47,623 nt of DNA from Glycomyces amatae (GCF_020991375.1 NZ_JAJLQZ010000029.1:1-47623); one strand, 5' to 3'; shown: positions 1 through 8,400, counted from the first letter of the stretch. The notes: generated by a model from the sequence alone, not told the origin. Made by a program: numbers and translations.

Positions 1-1218
1 AGTGCCGGGGCCGGTCTTGGTGACGGTCCAGCCGGGGGTGTGGAGGCGGCCGTGGTGGAACCGGCACACCAGGATCAGATTCTGGGCGTTGGTCTCGCCG
101 CCGTCGGCCCAGTGCTGGATGTGGTGGGCTTCGGTCCAGGCGACCGGCCGGGAGCAGCCGTACCAGACGCAGCCCCCGGGCTGTTCAAGCTCGAGTTTCC
201 GCCGCAGGGCCACATTCGGGAGGCGTAGGGCGCGGCCGAGTTCGACCGCTTCGCCGGTGGCGTAGTCGAACACGCTCGGGATGGCCAGGGCTTCGCAGGC
301 CAGGAGCCGGGCCTGGGCGAGGGAGATCGGGTCGCCGTCCAGCAGGGGCACCCGCCCGGTGTCCTCCCCGCGCAGGGTCGCGATGTCGACGGTCAGGTTC
401 AATGTCGCGGTGTGTCCGTGCCGGGTGGCGGCCTCAGGGGAGGATCCGTATCCGGCGAGGAGCTGGTGGAGGGCTTCGGCGTGCCGGTTCGCCTGCGGCG
501 GCAGCACCCCGTCAGTGTCGGTCTCGTCCTGGCGGGGCGGGGGGCAGGCGGTCTTCAAATACTTGTCGAGGAGGCGCCCGGTGGTCTCGGTCAACTCGGC
601 TTCGAGGTGCCACATGCCGTTCCCGGTCTCGATCAGGTCCAGGCGTTGCAACGACTGCTCGCCGAGCGCGTCCAAGAGTTCCGATTCCTTGGCGATGGCC
701 GCCCACAGCCCCTCGAGGTGCCGCTGGAGGTCGGTGAAGGGGGCGTGCTGGCAGTACTCGCTGACCATGGCCTCGGGCGTGGCGCACTCCACGGCGGGGT
801 CGAAGGGGGAGGGGACTGCTTCGCGGAAGGGGGTGCGGGCGAACAGGCGCATGGCCGGGGTCTGGTCGAGTTGCCGGACGGCATAGGCGACCTGATCGAT
901 CCGCGCCCGGCCCGACGTAGCAGCCTCGGTGAGGATCCGGAACTTGCCTGAGAGGCGGGCGATCGCCGCGATCGCTCCGGCGGTGTTGAACGTGAAGTCG
1001 AACTGCGACAGCAACAGATCCCGCAGCGCCGAGAACCCGAAGGCCGAGCGGTGGAGGTTCCGCTGCTTCATGTCGATCACGGCGGCGAGCACCTGGGTGT
1101 GGAAGGCATTGATACCGGCGGCCGCTGTATCGAGGGTGGCGCGCAGTTCCCTGGCTTGGGCGGCGCGGTCGGTGCCGATGAGAGAGGGAGCATCCGGGGT
1201 GGGGATACAGGTGTTCAT
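1..1218 (-). CDS. DUF222/HNH endonuclease-like protein (13E12 family), 3' end cut by window edge
   Basis: The frame is open for 406 codons from ATG at 1218 to base 1 with no stop, so the C terminus lies outside the window. A ribosome site (aagggagg) sits about 10 nt before the ATG. Residues about 15-300 match the helical DUF222 region. The end carries an HNH nuclease motif: C350 and C355, then TEAHHIQHW with H365-H366, N380, and CRFHH with C385 and H388-H389, which would bind zinc and a catalytic metal. Such genes occur in many copies in actinobacteria; their biological role is not settled and may be linked to mobile DNA. It is the outermost visible gene of the accessory block placed before rpsE. 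The nuclease motif is seen; nuclease activity is inferred. Confidence 0.9.
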   Translation of the reverse strand, partial: MNTCIPTPDAPSLIGTDRAAQARELRATLDTAAAGINAFHTQVLAAVIDMKQRNLHRSAFGFSALRDLLLSQFDFTFNTAGAIAAIARLSGKFRILTEAATSGRARIDQVAYAVRQLDQTPAMRLFARTPFREAVPSPFDPAVECATPEAMVSEYCQHAPFTDLQRHLEGLWAAIAKESELLDALGEQSLQRLDLIETGNGMWHLEAELTETTGRLLDKYLKTACPPPRQDETDTDGVLPPQANRHAEALHQLLAGYGSSPEAATRHGHTATLNLTVDIATLRGEDTGRVPLLDGDPISLAQARLLACEALAIPSVFDYATGEAVELGRALRLPNVALRRKLELEQPGGCVWYGCSRPVAWTEAHHIQHWADGGETNAQNLILVCRFHHGRLHTPGWTVTKTGPGT

Positions 1219-1470
1219 CGGGGACTCGCCTCCCTTGCCGTGTCGCTGTGCTCGAATACTTGCCTGATTGTCGGTGATGCCGTACTTCATCAAGTGTGAC
1301 AGGATGACTGCGGACTGTCATCGGTCGAAGGTATGAAAAACCGCCCGATCACCCCTAACTTTCGTCAGGGCCCCCTGCGGCCCAACACGAACCAATACCC
1401 CCGCTACACCCGGCGCCCTGACCACCCCACACCCGACAGCCGCCACCCCACCCCCGGGCGCCCACCCACC

Positions 1471-1660
1471 TCTTCGTCGCTGCCCGCTCTGACTCCGACC
1501 CACCCGCCACCCGCACCCAGAAAACCGACCATGACCGAAGAGGACCCCTTCGTCGCCGCCCGCTCTGACCCCGACCCACCTTCCACCCGCACCTCGCAGA
1601 TCGATCCGGCCCCAAAGGGCCTCTTCGTCGCTGCCGGTCTTGACCTCGACCTGTCCGCAC
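1471..1660. repeat. Three imperfect tandem copies of a ~76-bp unit
   Basis: The core ttcgtcgc begins at 1473, 1549 and 1624, giving a period of 75-76 bp, and is followed each time by a gc-ctctgac-ccgaccc-type stretch (most diverged in the third copy). The gap 1219-1781 has no convincing gene; open frames there on both strands only reflect the repeat. It lies behind the small gene that ends at 1782 and before the HNH gene, both on the minus strand. Confidence 0.8.
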
Positions 1661-1781
1661 CAGTTGGCCGGGCACTCACCTGATGCGACTTCTGCCCTGT
1701 CCTCTGCAGCGGCACGACGACCACACTGCGAAGGGCCGCGAGTGCGACTCTCCACGCGACCCTTCGCTGACGTCCTTCGGT

Positions 1782-2129
1782 TCAGTCCGCCGCAGGCGCC
1801 CCGATCGGGAGGTCCTCGAAGGTGAAGACGCTGCCGTCGGCGAGGTGGAGTTCGACCGGGCCGAACATCAGATAGAAGCGGAGCGCGCCGAGGGCGCTCT
1901 CGTGGGAGCAGAAGTTGCCTCCGGCCTTTGGGTAGACGGTGCTGGAGAACGCGCCGGTCTCGATGCTGTCGTAGCCTGCGGCGATGACGCCGGGGCAGTT
2001 CGGCAGGTGGCGGTGCGGGTCGTCTGCGCATTCGGCGCACCGGATGGTGAAGGACTGCGGCTCGCTGAGCGAATCACGCTTGGTCCTGTCGGCAGGGTGG
2101 GCGACAATGGCTGAGTCGGGCGTAGACAT
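1782..2129 (-). CDS. Hypothetical protein, 115 aa, divergent from the XRE regulator
   Basis: I do not recognise the family. The ATG at 2129 has a good ribosome site (cggagg, about 10 nt before), whereas the open frame continuing upstream to 2297 would run through the promoter of the divergent regulator, so the shorter start is chosen. The protein has CAEC (about residues 29-32) and further single Cys residues in HLPNCPG and NFCSH, which suggests a possible metal site. A hydrophobic stretch LGALRFYLMFGPVELHL follows, then an acidic end. No signal peptide is evident. In related DUF397 loci the divergent gene is often an RsbW-like ATPase; this protein is not one. Its position suggests it belongs to the regulator/DUF397 module. 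Confidence 0.65.
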   Translation of the reverse strand: MSTPDSAIVAHPADRTKRDSLSEPQSFTIRCAECADDPHRHLPNCPGVIAAGYDSIETGAFSSTVYPKAGGNFCSHESALGALRFYLMFGPVELHLADGSVFTFEDLPIGAPAAD

Positions 2130-2237
2130 GCTCTGCCTCCGATGTTCTAGAGGCCGGGGCGGATCTGGCGACCAACCTTCTCCCGCCCCGGCCGGCTTCT
2201 GTTTCGCGAGGAATCCGAACACTCGTGTATCTGCTCC

Positions 2238-2266
2238 GTGACTGTCCCCACGCTTAGCTGTATAGT
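2238..2266 (+). promoter_or_regulatory. Candidate promoter of the XRE regulator
   Basis: gtgact at 2238-2243 and tatagt at 2261-2266 are separated by 17 bp. This leaves a leader of roughly 85 nt before the GTG at 2358. The stretch is visibly richer in A/T than its surroundings. Confidence 0.45.
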
Positions 2267-2295
2267 GGCATACACCTGCTTCGGGCACAAGCATC

Positions 2296-2330
2296 AAATC
2301 TCATCGTGTCCTAAAAATATCGAGAGATTT
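2296..2330. promoter_or_regulatory. Inverted repeat aaatctc/gagattt in regulator leader
   Basis: A 7-bp inverted repeat at 2296-2302 and 2324-2330 encloses an A/T-rich spacer with ctaaaaatat. It lies between the candidate promoter and the start of the XRE gene and could be an operator for autoregulation. This is inference from position only. Confidence 0.35.
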
Positions 2331-2357
2331 ACTTCGAATGAGCGACAAGGGGGCGGC

Positions 2358-3230
2358 GTGGCGGGACGAGGACGACCGAAGGGCCCAGGGCCGAGCCTGC
2401 GCTCACGATGGCTCGGCGAGCGCTTGCGCGCGCTGCGTGAAGAGGTGGGGCGATCACGAGCGGAGACCGCTGAGTTCCTCCAGAAGGATCCGTCGATCGT
2501 GAGCCGGTACGAGACCGGCGAGTACCCGATCCGTCGAGCCGATGTGTATGCGCTGCTGACCTTCTACGGCATCGAGGATGAGAAGACCCGCGCGATGCTG
2601 CTCGACCTGTGCGAGGACGTCTGGCGCAAGGGCTGGTGGGACCCGTACAAGGAGGAAGTCGCCAAGGACTTCATCGACCTGCCTTGGCTGGAGTCGCGAA
2701 CCGAGGAGCTGTGCACCTACCAGAACATGGTGGTGCCGGGCCTGTTGCAGTCGCGCGATTACGCCTACGGGCTCATCAGCAATGCGGAAGAGGGTGCATC
2801 GGAAGAGCAGATCCTTCGGTGGGTCGACTTGCGCCTCGGGCGACAGAAAATCCTAGAAGAAGGCAGCCTCACCCGGTACTTCGCAGTGATCGAGGAACCG
2901 GTTCTGCGCCGACCCATCGGAGGACCCAAGGTCATGGAGGCGCAGCTGCGCCAGCTGCTCGACCTCGCGGCGGGCGATGCAATCGATATTCGGATCCTGC
3001 CCACCGCATACGGTCCCCATGCAGGCCATCTCGGCAGCTTCGAGTTGTTCGTGATGCCCGAGCAATTCGGAAACGTCGCCCATGTCGAAACGCTCGGGGG
3101 CTCCCTCTACGTCGAATCGCCTAACGTCGAACGGTTCGAGGAGGCGTGGGAGGATGTGAACAATGCAGCGCTCGACCCCAAGCGGTCGAAAGCGTTCATC
3201 GAATCCGTACTGAAGGAGACCAAGTCATGA
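2358..3230 (+). CDS. XRE-family helix-turn-helix regulator with DUF5753 domain
   Basis: The 290-aa protein has a helix-turn-helix at about residues 17-72 (LRALREEVGRSRAETAEFL, then DPSIVSRYETGEYPI) followed by a DUF5753 region to the C terminus (WLESRTEELCTYQ, VPGLLQSRDYA, GGSLYVES). GTG at 2358 is chosen because aaggggg precedes it and the upstream part of the frame runs through promoter sequence. The stop overlaps the next ATG (ATGA), so it is translationally coupled to the first DUF397 gene. Family knowledge: such regulators (for example WhiJ of Streptomyces) work with a DUF397 partner in development or antibiotic control. Codon use is less G/C-biased than in the ribosomal genes next door, suggesting acquisition. 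Confidence 0.9.
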   Translation: MAGRGRPKGPGPSLRSRWLGERLRALREEVGRSRAETAEFLQKDPSIVSRYETGEYPIRRADVYALLTFYGIEDEKTRAMLLDLCEDVWRKGWWDPYKEEVAKDFIDLPWLESRTEELCTYQNMVVPGLLQSRDYAYGLISNAEEGASEEQILRWVDLRLGRQKILEEGSLTRYFAVIEEPVLRRPIGGPKVMEAQLRQLLDLAAGDAIDIRILPTAYGPHAGHLGSFELFVMPEQFGNVAHVETLGGSLYVESPNVERFEEAWEDVNNAALDPKRSKAFIESVLKETKS

Positions 3231-3472
3231 TCACCGGTACCGTGCAGCAGCTCTCGGCGCAAGAGCTCGCCGGGATCAACTGGAAGATCAGCTCGCGCAG
3301 CAGCAATAACGGCGGCAGCTGCGTCGAGGCTGGGCCGCTTGCCGATGGCTCGGGCCGGGTCGCGGTGCGGCACTCGCACCACCCCGAGGGCTCGGTCATC
3401 GTCTATACCCGCGCTGAGTGGGTGGCGTTCCTCGCCGGAGCCCGCGACGGCGAGTTCGACTTCAACGAGTAA
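3227..3472 (+). CDS. DUF397 protein, copy 1
   Basis: This 81-aa protein shows the DUF397 pattern: WKISSRSSNNGGSCVEA, GRVAVRHSHHPEG, then YTRAEWVAFLAGARDGEFDF. The ATG overlaps the stop of the XRE gene and is preceded by gaaggaga. Family knowledge: DUF397 proteins are encoded with DUF5753 regulators and are thought to modulate them; biochemical function is not established. The last 40 core residues are identical in the next gene. Confidence 0.9.
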   Translation: MITGTVQQLSAQELAGINWKISSRSSNNGGSCVEAGPLADGSGRVAVRHSHHPEGSVIVYTRAEWVAFLAGARDGEFDFNE

Positions 3473-3487
3473 AGAAGGGTGAGGTGC

Positions 3488-3727
3488 ATGGCGACCGAGC
3501 AGGAGCTCTCGGCCCAAGAGTTTGCCGGGATCAACTGGAAGATCAGCTCGCGTAGTGACAGCAACGGCGGAAACTGCGTTGAGGCAGGTGCGCTCACGGA
3601 CGGCTCTGGCCGGGTCGCCGTCCGCCACTCGCACCACCCCGAAGGGTCGGTCATCGTCTACACCCGCGCCGAGTGGGTGGCCTTCCTCGCCGGGGCCCGC
3701 GACGGCGAGTTCGACTTCGCCGACTGA
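3488..3727 (+). CDS. DUF397 protein, copy 2
   Basis: This 79-aa paralogue of the preceding gene starts 15 nt after its stop. ATG at 3488 fits the preceding agggtgagg better than GTG at 3479. The 40 residues from DGSGRVAV to GEFDF are identical to copy 1, although the DNA differs at ten or more synonymous positions. The N-terminal halves differ more (NSN versus DSN region, start residues). This points to an old duplication under protein-level selection. It is the last gene of the module before the rpsE leader. Confidence 0.9.
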   Translation: MATEQELSAQEFAGINWKISSRSDSNGGNCVEAGALTDGSGRVAVRHSHHPEGSVIVYTRAEWVAFLAGARDGEFDFAD

Positions 3728-3822
3728 TCCCGGCCTCCGCATCGGCCGCCCGGTGACCTGCGGCTTGCTGTGTCGCCTGCCTCATCCCCACCCCGCCGTT
3801 CGCCGCACGACCCCTGAGCAGG

Positions 3823-3936
3823 CATAATCGAGAGGTTGCGCTTCGGCGCGGCGTCTTCCGGTCCTTGAGACCGGATATTCCATGCGAGTCGGCCCTCTTT
3901 CGGGCTGGCGTTGAGCGAACGAAAGGAATCAGTCTC
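3823..3936 (+). promoter_or_regulatory. Candidate promoter and structured leader of rpsE
   Basis: cataat at 3823-3828 could be a -10 box with a weak -35 near 3799. The following ~100-nt leader can form two hairpins: ccggtc-cttga-gaccgg, and gccc-tctttc-gggc, before the ribosome site gaaagga. Since rplR is not upstream, rpsE needs its own promoter here. I do not match the leader to a known ribosomal-protein leader family. Confidence 0.4.
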
Positions 3937-4578
3937 GTGGCTGATCAACAGCAAGCTGCCGCAGGCGGCCGGGACGGCGGCGGCGACCGCCGCGGCGGTC
4001 GCGGCGGTCGCGGAGGCCGTGACGGCGGTCGCGGTCGCGACCGCGCCGAGAAGTCCCCGCACATCGAGCGCGTCGTCACCATCAACCGCGTCGCCAAGGT
4101 CGTCAAGGGCGGCCGCCGGTTCGCCTTCACCGCCCTCGTGGTGGTCGGCGACGGTGCGGGCAACGTCGGCGTCGGCTACGGCAAGGCCAAGGAAGTCCCG
4201 GCGGCGATCGCCAAGGGTGTCGAGGAGGCCAAGAAGAACTTCTTCGCGGTCCCCCGCATCGGCGGCACCATCCCGCACGAGACCTTCGGCGAGGACGCGG
4301 CCGGCAAGGTGCTCCTGAAGCCCGCCTCCGCGGGTACCGGCGTCATCGCCGGCGGCCCCGTGCGCGCCGTGCTCGAGTGCGCCGGCGTCCACGACGTCCT
4401 GTCGAAGTCCCTGGGCTCCTCGAACGCGATCAACATCGTCCACGCGACGGTGCGTGCGCTCAAGCAGCTCGAAGCCCCGGAGGCCGTCGCGGCCCGCCGC
4501 GGCATGGCGCTGGAGGACATCGCTCCCCAGGGTCTGCTGCGCGCCCGCGCCGAAGCCGCCCAGGCTGCGCAGGCGTAG
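3937..4578 (+). CDS. rpsE: 30S ribosomal protein S5
   Basis: S5 binds 16S rRNA in the small subunit and affects decoding accuracy. The 213-aa protein has the S5 N-terminal dsRBD-like part ([36 protein letters not shown]) and the C-terminal domain ([25 protein letters not shown]). The first ~30 residues form a Gly/Arg-rich tail ([17 protein letters not shown]) seen in several actinobacteria. GTG at 3937 has gaaagga before it. It begins the cluster rpsE-rpmD-rplO. The usual upstream neighbour rplR (L18) is absent, replaced by the DUF397 module. Confidence 0.97.
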   Translation: MADQQQAAAGGRDGGGDRRGGRGGRGGRDGGRGRDRAEKSPHIERVVTINRVAKVVKGGRRFAFTALVVVGDGAGNVGVGYGKAKEVPAAIAKGVEEAKKNFFAVPRIGGTIPHETFGEDAAGKVLLKPASAGTGVIAGGPVRAVLECAGVHDVLSKSLGSSNAINIVHATVRALKQLEAPEAVAARRGMALEDIAPQGLLRARAEAAQAAQA

Positions 4579-4588
4579 GGGATCTGAC

Positions 4589-4771
4589 ATGGCACGTTTG
4601 AAGATCACCCAGCACAAGTCGGTCATCGGCGAGAAGCCGAAGGCCCGCGCGACCATCCAGACGCTCGGCCTGCGCAAGATCGGCCAGACCGTCTACAAGG
4701 ACGACCTTCCGCAGTACCGCGGCATGGTCCAGCGCGTCCGTCACCTGGTCGACGTCGAGGAGGTCGAGTAG
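4589..4771 (+). CDS. rpmD: 50S ribosomal protein L30
   Basis: A 60-aa L30: [14 protein letters not shown], then [10 protein letters not shown] and the end [11 protein letters not shown]. The size is normal for bacterial L30. It starts 10 nt after rpsE, with agggga as ribosome site, and is co-transcribed with rpsE and rplO. Confidence 0.97.
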   Translation: MARLKITQHKSVIGEKPKARATIQTLGLRKIGQTVYKDDLPQYRGMVQRVRHLVDVEEVE

Positions 4772-4773
4772 TC

Positions 4774-5247
4774 ATGGCTATCCGCATTCATGACCTTCAG
4801 CCGGCCCCCGGCGCCAAGAAGGCCAAGACCCGCGTGGGTCGCGGTGAGGGCTCCAAGGGCAAGACCGCCGGCCGCGGCACCAAGGGCACCAAGGCCCGCA
4901 AGACCGTGCCCGCCGCCTTCGAGGGCGGGCAGATGCCGCTGCAGATCCGTCTGCCGAAGCTCAAGGGCTTCAAGCCGCACAACAAGCTCGTGTACCAGGT
5001 CGTCAACCTCGACCGCCTCGTGGAACTGTTCCCCGACGGCGGCGAGGTCGGCCCCGAGCAGCTGATCGAGGTGGGCGTCCTCAACAAGAAGGAGCTCGTC
5101 AAGGTCCTGGGCTCCGGCGAGCTCGAAGGCGTCAAGTTCGACCTGAAGGCCCACGCCTTCTCCGCTTCCGCCACCACCAAGGTCGCCGCCGCCGGCGGGT
5201 CGACCGTGGTCGTGGACAAGAAGACCGGCGAGGCCCTGAGCGAGTAG
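4774..5247 (+). CDS. rplO: 50S ribosomal protein L15
   Basis: This 157-aa protein starts two nt after the rpmD stop, with gaggaggt inside the end of rpmD. Typical L15 features are [38 protein letters not shown] (basic, Gly-rich N terminus at residues 1-38), [14 protein letters not shown], and the C-terminal L15e-like fold. It closes this transcription unit: a strong terminator follows before secY. Confidence 0.97.
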   Translation: MAIRIHDLQPAPGAKKAKTRVGRGEGSKGKTAGRGTKGTKARKTVPAAFEGGQMPLQIRLPKLKGFKPHNKLVYQVVNLDRLVELFPDGGEVGPEQLIEVGVLNKKELVKVLGSGELEGVKFDLKAHAFSASATTKVAAAGGSTVVVDKKTGEALSE

Positions 5248-5286
5248 TCGCCCAGGTCCTCGGATCGACACACGTTGATATGCGGG

Positions 5287-5318
5287 ACGGGCCGGAGTTC
5301 GACTCCGGCCCGTTTCGT
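5287..5318 (+). terminator. Terminator after rplO
   Basis: A perfect 12-bp stem (acgggccggagt at 5287-5298 with 5302-5313, loop tcg) is followed by ttcgt. It separates rplO from secY, which in most bacteria are in one operon. Confidence 0.8.
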
Positions 5319-5358
5319 CATGCTCAGTGCCGAATACTGTGCGTCCGAATGCGCCTGC

Positions 5359-5364
5359 TAGGCT
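5359..5364 (+). promoter_or_regulatory. Candidate -10 box of the secY-adk-map operon
   Basis: taggct at 5359-5364 is a common actinobacterial -10 form; the -35 is weak. The gap 5319-5510 otherwise holds a leader of about 145 nt with no supported gene. Confidence 0.35.
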
Positions 5365-5510
5365 CCCATGGCGAGGACCACCGTCTTCCTCGGGCGCGTG
5401 ACCCTCTCGCTACGAACTTCACACGCCCACTGGTTATAAGGCCTGTGCCGTGATCCGACGGCGCTCGCCCCACGGGCCCCGCCAGGGGGTCTTGTTCAGG
5501 AGGAACCGCA

Positions 5511-6845
5511 TTGCTCTCCGCCTTCATCAGCGCGTTTCGGACCCCCGATCTGCGCAAGAAGATCCTGTTCACCTTGATGATCATCGGACTGTATCGTCTT
5601 GGTGCCCAGATGCCGAGCCCTGGCGTGGACTACGCAGCGGTGCAGACCTGCCTCAACGCGCAGCCGACCGATGAGGCCGGCGTCTTCGGGCTCCTGAACC
5701 TGTTCACCGGTGGAGCGCTCCTCCAGCTCTCGGTCTTCGCGCTCGGCGTCATGCCGTACATCACCGCGTCGATCATCATGCAGCTGCTGACGGTGGTCAT
5801 CCCCAGGCTCGAGCAGCTCCGCAAGGAGGGCCAGCCGGGCCAGGTCAAGATCACCCAGTACACGCGGTACCTGACGCTGGGCCTCGCCCTGCTCCAGGCC
5901 TCCGGCTACATCGCCCTGGCCCGCTCGGGGATGCTGTTCCAGACCCAGTGCCCCGGCATCCTGCCGGACCTCTCGACCACCGAGGCCAACATCCCGTTCT
6001 GGATGTCGATCGTCACCGTCGTGGCCGTCATGGTCGCCGGCAGCGCCATGATCATGTGGTTCGGCGAGCAGATCACCGAGCGCGGCGTCGGCAACGGCAT
6101 GAGCCTCCTGATCTTCGCGTCCATCGCGGCGCAGATGCCGAGCCAGTTCTGGGGCCTCCAGAAGTCCGAGGGCTGGTTCATGTTCACCGTGATCATCGCC
6201 CTCTGCCTGGCGATCATGGTCGCGGTCATCTTCATCGAGCAGTCGCAGCGGCGCATCCCGGTGCAGTACGCCAAGAAGATGGTGGGCCGCCGGATGTACG
6301 GCGGCACCTCGACCTACATCCCGATCAAGGTCAACCAGGCCGGCGTCGTGCCCGTCATCTTCGGCTCCTCGCTCCTGTACATCCCGACGCTGTTCCGCCA
6401 GCTCAACCAGAACAGCGACTCCGAGTGGGTCCAGTTCATCGACCGCTACCTGCTCAACCAGGGCTCCTGGGTGTACATCACGCTGTACGCGCTCCTGATC
6501 ATCTTCTTCACCTACTTCTACGTCTCGATCACCTTCAAGGTCGACGACGTCGCCGAGAACATGAAGAAGGCCGGCGGGTTCATCCCCGGCGTGCGCCCCG
6601 GCAAGCCCACGGCCACCTACTTGCAGCGAGTCCTGTCACGCCTGACCTTCCCTGGCTCGCTTTACCTGGCCGTGATCGCTATCCTTCCCAATCTGGCCAT
6701 CATCGCGTTCGGTAACCAGCAGCTGTTCGCTCAGTTCGCGTTCGGCGGCACCTCGGTGCTGATCATGGTGGGCGTCGGCCTGGAGTCGGTCAAGCAGATC
6801 GAGTCCCAGCTGATGCAGCGCCACTACGAGGGCTTCCTGCGCTGA
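5511..6845 (+). CDS. secY: Protein translocase subunit SecY
   Basis: SecY is the channel of the Sec translocon in the inner membrane, working with SecE, SecG and SecA. The 444-aa protein starts at TTG 5511 with an ideal aggagga about 7 nt before. It shows LRKKILFTLMIIGLYRLGA, the plug-region and TM2 signature (LQLSVFALGVMPYITASIIMQ, residues about 72-92), FGEQITERGVGNGMSLLIF, and a final cytoplasmic tail RHYEGFLR. Ten membrane segments are expected. adk follows 72 nt downstream. Confidence 0.97.
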   Translation: MLSAFISAFRTPDLRKKILFTLMIIGLYRLGAQMPSPGVDYAAVQTCLNAQPTDEAGVFGLLNLFTGGALLQLSVFALGVMPYITASIIMQLLTVVIPRLEQLRKEGQPGQVKITQYTRYLTLGLALLQASGYIALARSGMLFQTQCPGILPDLSTTEANIPFWMSIVTVVAVMVAGSAMIMWFGEQITERGVGNGMSLLIFASIAAQMPSQFWGLQKSEGWFMFTVIIALCLAIMVAVIFIEQSQRRIPVQYAKKMVGRRMYGGTSTYIPIKVNQAGVVPVIFGSSLLYIPTLFRQLNQNSDSEWVQFIDRYLLNQGSWVYITLYALLIIFFTYFYVSITFKVDDVAENMKKAGGFIPGVRPGKPTATYLQRVLSRLTFPGSLYLAVIAILPNLAIIAFGNQQLFAQFAFGGTSVLIMVGVGLESVKQIESQLMQRHYEGFLR

Positions 6846-6862
6846 GGCAGGCACCGCTCTCG

Positions 6863-6890
6863 GCCGGGGCGGCGGCGCGTCGCCGCCCGG
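6863..6890 (+). other. GC-rich hairpin between secY and adk
   Basis: gccggggcggcg and cgccgcccgg can pair across gcgt with one bulge. No T run follows. It may act as an attenuator or mRNA-stability hairpin. Confidence 0.35.
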
Positions 6891-6917
6891 CACAGTGACG
6901 ACACGGGAGGAACACTT

Positions 6918-7553
6918 TTGCGACTGGTACTCGTAGGCCCGCCGGGCGCCGGCAAGGGCACGCAGGCGGAGATCATCGCCGAACGGCTCGGCATCCCCAA
7001 GATCTCCACCGGTGACATCTTCCGCGCCAACGTCTCCGGCGGCACCCCCCTCGGCCTCAAGGCCAAGGAGTACATGGACGCCGGGGAACTGGTCCCCGAC
7101 GAGGTCACCAACGACATGGTGGCCGACCGACTGGCCCAGGACGACGCCAAGGACGGCTTCCTCCTCGACGGCTACCCCCGCAACACCGAGCAGGCGAAGG
7201 TCCTCGACCGGATCCTCGACGAGGCCGACGCCACCCTCGACGTCGCCCTGGAGCTCACCGCCAGCGATGACGAGGTGGTCCGCCGCCTCTCGGGCCGCCG
7301 CGTCTCGAAATCGACCGGCAAGGTCTACCACCTGGAGTTCGACCCGCCCGCGGACCCCGACTCCCCGGACCTGTACCAGCGCTCGGACGACAAGCCCGAG
7401 ACGGTCAAGCACCGCCTCGAGGTGTACGCCGAGCAGACCGCCCCGCTCATCGGTTTCTACGAGGCCCAGGGCAAGCTCAAGCGCATCGACGCCCTCGGCG
7501 AGGTCGCCGAGGTGACCGAGCGGGCCCTGGCCGCCATCGGCGCCCCGGCGTAA
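6918..7553 (+). CDS. adk: Adenylate kinase
   Basis: Adk interconverts ATP + AMP and 2 ADP in the cytoplasm. The 211-aa protein has the P-loop GPPGAGKGT at residues 7-15, the AMP-binding TGDIFR, the DGYPRN motif, and LID-type residues [13 protein letters not shown] without zinc cysteines. TTG at 6918 is supported by gggagga 8 nt upstream. It lies between secY and map, the conserved order. Confidence 0.97.
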   Translation: MRLVLVGPPGAGKGTQAEIIAERLGIPKISTGDIFRANVSGGTPLGLKAKEYMDAGELVPDEVTNDMVADRLAQDDAKDGFLLDGYPRNTEQAKVLDRILDEADATLDVALELTASDDEVVRRLSGRRVSKSTGKVYHLEFDPPADPDSPDLYQRSDDKPETVKHRLEVYAEQTAPLIGFYEAQGKLKRIDALGEVAEVTERALAAIGAPA

Positions 7554-7563
7554 GACCGGCATC

Positions 7564-8400
7564 GTGTTCCGCCGTCGCCAGCGCATCCAGTACAAGACCC
7601 TCGAGCAGATCCGCAAGATGCGGACCGCGGGGCTCGTCGTGGCCGAGGTGCACCAGGCCATGCGCGAGTCCGCGGGGCCGGGCGTGTCGACGGCGGAACT
7701 CGACCGGATCGCCGAGGAGGTCATTCGCTCCTGCGGGGCGGTGCCCTCCTTCAAGGGCTACGACATCGGGTTCGGGCCCTACCCGGCCTCGATCTGCGCC
7801 TCGGTGAACGCGCAGGTCGTCCACGCGATCCCCTCGCCGGACGCCGTGCTCGCCGAGGGCGACCTCCTGTCGGTCGACGTCGGCGCCATCGTCGACGGCT
7901 GGCACGGCGACGCCGCCATCAGCATCGAGATCGGCGAGGTCGACCCCCGGGTGACGGCCCTGCGCGAGGCCTGCGAGGCCTCGATGTGGGCCGGGATCAG
8001 GGCCGCCGCGACCGCCAAGCGCCTGGGCGGGATCTCGCACGCCATCGAGCACTCCGTGGAGCACGCGGGGGACTACGGGATCGTCACCGGCTTCGGCGGG
8101 CACGGCATCGGCACCGAGATGCACCAGGACCCGCACATCCTCAACTACGGGCGCCCGGGCGAGGGCCCGAAACTGCGCCCGGGGATGGCCCTGGCGATCG
8201 AGCCGATGCTCACGCTCGGCTCCGAGGAGACCGCCGAACTGGCGGACGGCTGGACGATCGTGACCGAGGACGGTTCGATCGCGGCCCACACCGAGCACAC
8301 CATCGCCCTCTGCGAGGACGGCGTGTGGGTCCTGACGGCCCCCGACGGCGGCGTCGAACAACTGGGCGATGCGGCCGCGAGCGTGGCTCGCGCCGCATAG
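7564..8400 (+). CDS. map: Methionine aminopeptidase, type I
   Basis: Removes the N-terminal methionine from new proteins. The 278-aa enzyme carries all five metal ligands: D105 (SVDVG), D116 (HGDAA), H180 (GGHGIG), E213 (AIEPM) and E244 (TEHT), plus H87 in VVHAIPS. GTG at 7564 follows adk by 10 nt. The C terminus is some 20 residues longer than the shortest forms, ending in AASVARAA. Unlike many genomes, infA, rpmJ and rpsM do not follow. Confidence 0.97.
   Translation: MFRRRQRIQYKTLEQIRKMRTAGLVVAEVHQAMRESAGPGVSTAELDRIAEEVIRSCGAVPSFKGYDIGFGPYPASICASVNAQVVHAIPSPDAVLAEGDLLSVDVGAIVDGWHGDAAISIEIGEVDPRVTALREACEASMWAGIRAAATAKRLGGISHAIEHSVEHAGDYGIVTGFGGHGIGTEMHQDPHILNYGRPGEGPKLRPGMALAIEPMLTLGSEETAELADGWTIVTEDGSIAAHTEHTIALCEDGVWVLTAPDGGVEQLGDAAASVARAA

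Noticed and set aside
2130..2297. Longer form of the 115-aa orphan protein (171 aa)
   Set aside because: The extra N terminus would cover the promoter of the divergent regulator, and the ATG at 2129 has the good ribosome site.
3658..4677. Open frame of 339 codons antisense to rpsE
   Set aside because: rpsE is certain in the other strand; the antisense translation has no family.
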